Part shown: positions 50,635 through 64,000 of the stretch, one piece after another | Numbering within the stretch: position 1 is the first letter of the stretch | How the letters are laid out: every line of letters starts with the position of its first letter | Assembly (NCBI GenBank): GCA_034620365.1 | Contig: JAQGEQ010000071.1 | Span: forward strand, 4,712,001 to 4,776,000 | Length of the DNA stretch: 64,000 bases | Direction of reading: 5' to 3' | DNA from: Pegea sp. RAD2-039 | Lineage: Eukaryota; Chordata; Thaliacea; Salpida; Salpidae | Position numbers and translations under genes: made by a program | Notes under the pieces: generated by a model | Seen by the model: the letters and a program-made list of their open reading frames with translations, nothing else | Database searches by the model: none | Told to the model about the DNA's origin: nothing

Positions 50635-63291
<12,657 letters not shown>

Positions 63292-64000
63292 CTAAGAAAA
63301 ATTGGTAGAGTTAACAGTTATATTGAGTTAAGAAATTGATTGTTGAGAAAAAGTACTTTTACTTAGTAAATGGTTAAATGATTCTAAAATAAATTAAGTT
63401 GAATCAACAACAAAACGAATGAAATTTATTATTTCAATTTTCAATGTGGAATAAGATTAAAATTTCAAATATTACCTAACAAATGTTTTTTTATGTAATA
63501 AATTTTGAATAATAACTTTGGGTGAATTAAAACTCTCTATATTATTTACTTTTTAAGTAATTAAATACTAGAGGAGAATATATTTCGGTAAAATTGAATA
63601 ATCTAGTTGATTTAATTAAAATTCCTTTGAAAATTTCTCCTACATCAACTAATGAAGTTCATTTGACACATGCATTAGAAAATTTTTGGGCATAAGTAAT
63701 TATAAAAGTTTTAATTTGATGTTGATAGAAACATTTGAAAAATATTCTAACTTAGAGGTTCATTTCTGCTAATATTACTTAAAAAATGTTTTTAAGGATA
63801 TGATTAAGTGAGTTTTTAATACTAGTTCACATAAAAACATATGTTCAATTTTCTTAAGATGTATATAACAAAACAGGCTAGTTTACAAAAACAAGTTTTC
63901 TTATTTTAAAGTTAATAGTTAAAGTAAAAAGAACTAAAAGCACAAAACTTAAAAATAAAAAGTGAAAAAAAAATCCAGCAAAAACCCATTACTAAAAGAT
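63292..64000 (-). other. Start of the next CaMKII intron, running off the window
   Basis: The exon at 63291 begins with one base of a split codon, so another coding exon must lie beyond 64,000. In these 709 bases I see no kinase motif and no other feature. Confidence 0.7.

Overview
The window is about 64 kb of very AT-rich animal nuclear DNA. Genes have GT-AG introns, from one of 33 nt to one of 11.4 kb. Protein families are metazoan, but several sequences are divergent. AT richness, long introns mixed with very short 5' introns, divergent orthologues and a tRNA-derived SINE suggest an invertebrate, and a flatworm such as a planarian is my best guess. No species can be proved from the window.

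Left part (1-37 kb): an odd-skipped-related (Osr/odd/bowl) zinc-finger transcription factor on the + strand. Its five C2H2 fingers are split over four exons between 1,740 and 22,176. Introns 1-3 and the 15 kb downstream desert hold no convincing host exons. They do contain several patches visibly richer in G+C than their surroundings, candidate cis-regulatory elements of this developmental gene. Intron 2 holds a decayed LINE reverse transcriptase.

Middle part (37-48 kb): a 12-exon gene of unrecognised family on the - strand (41,077 to 37,159). It lies head to head, 611 bp away, with a two-exon + strand gene (41,689-44,283). The latter encodes a protein with a cysteine-containing N-terminus and a long Ser/Arg/Lys-rich tail with an AT-hook-like core. 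A tRNA-derived SINE follows at about 44.6-44.95 kb, then an intronless aldo-keto reductase (46,939-47,901).

Right part (50.6-64 kb): the 3' thirteen coding exons of a CaMKII gene on the - strand. They run from the catalytic-loop exon through activation segment, autoregulatory segment, variable linker and association domain. The first kinase exons lie beyond the right edge. The linker exon has a phase-compatible alternative extension encoding a basic, nuclear-localisation-like segment. The calmodulin-binding segment is one residue shorter than in the animal CaMKII sequences I remember. A second decayed LINE fragment lies just past the CaMKII stop codon.

Nothing in the window forms an operon or a pathway. 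The strongest functional links are the divergent gene pair with a shared promoter interval and the probable regulatory landscape around the Osr gene. Exon boundaries were found by hand, using splice sites, reading phase and remembered family sequences. No alignment or search was run, and GC statements are by eye.
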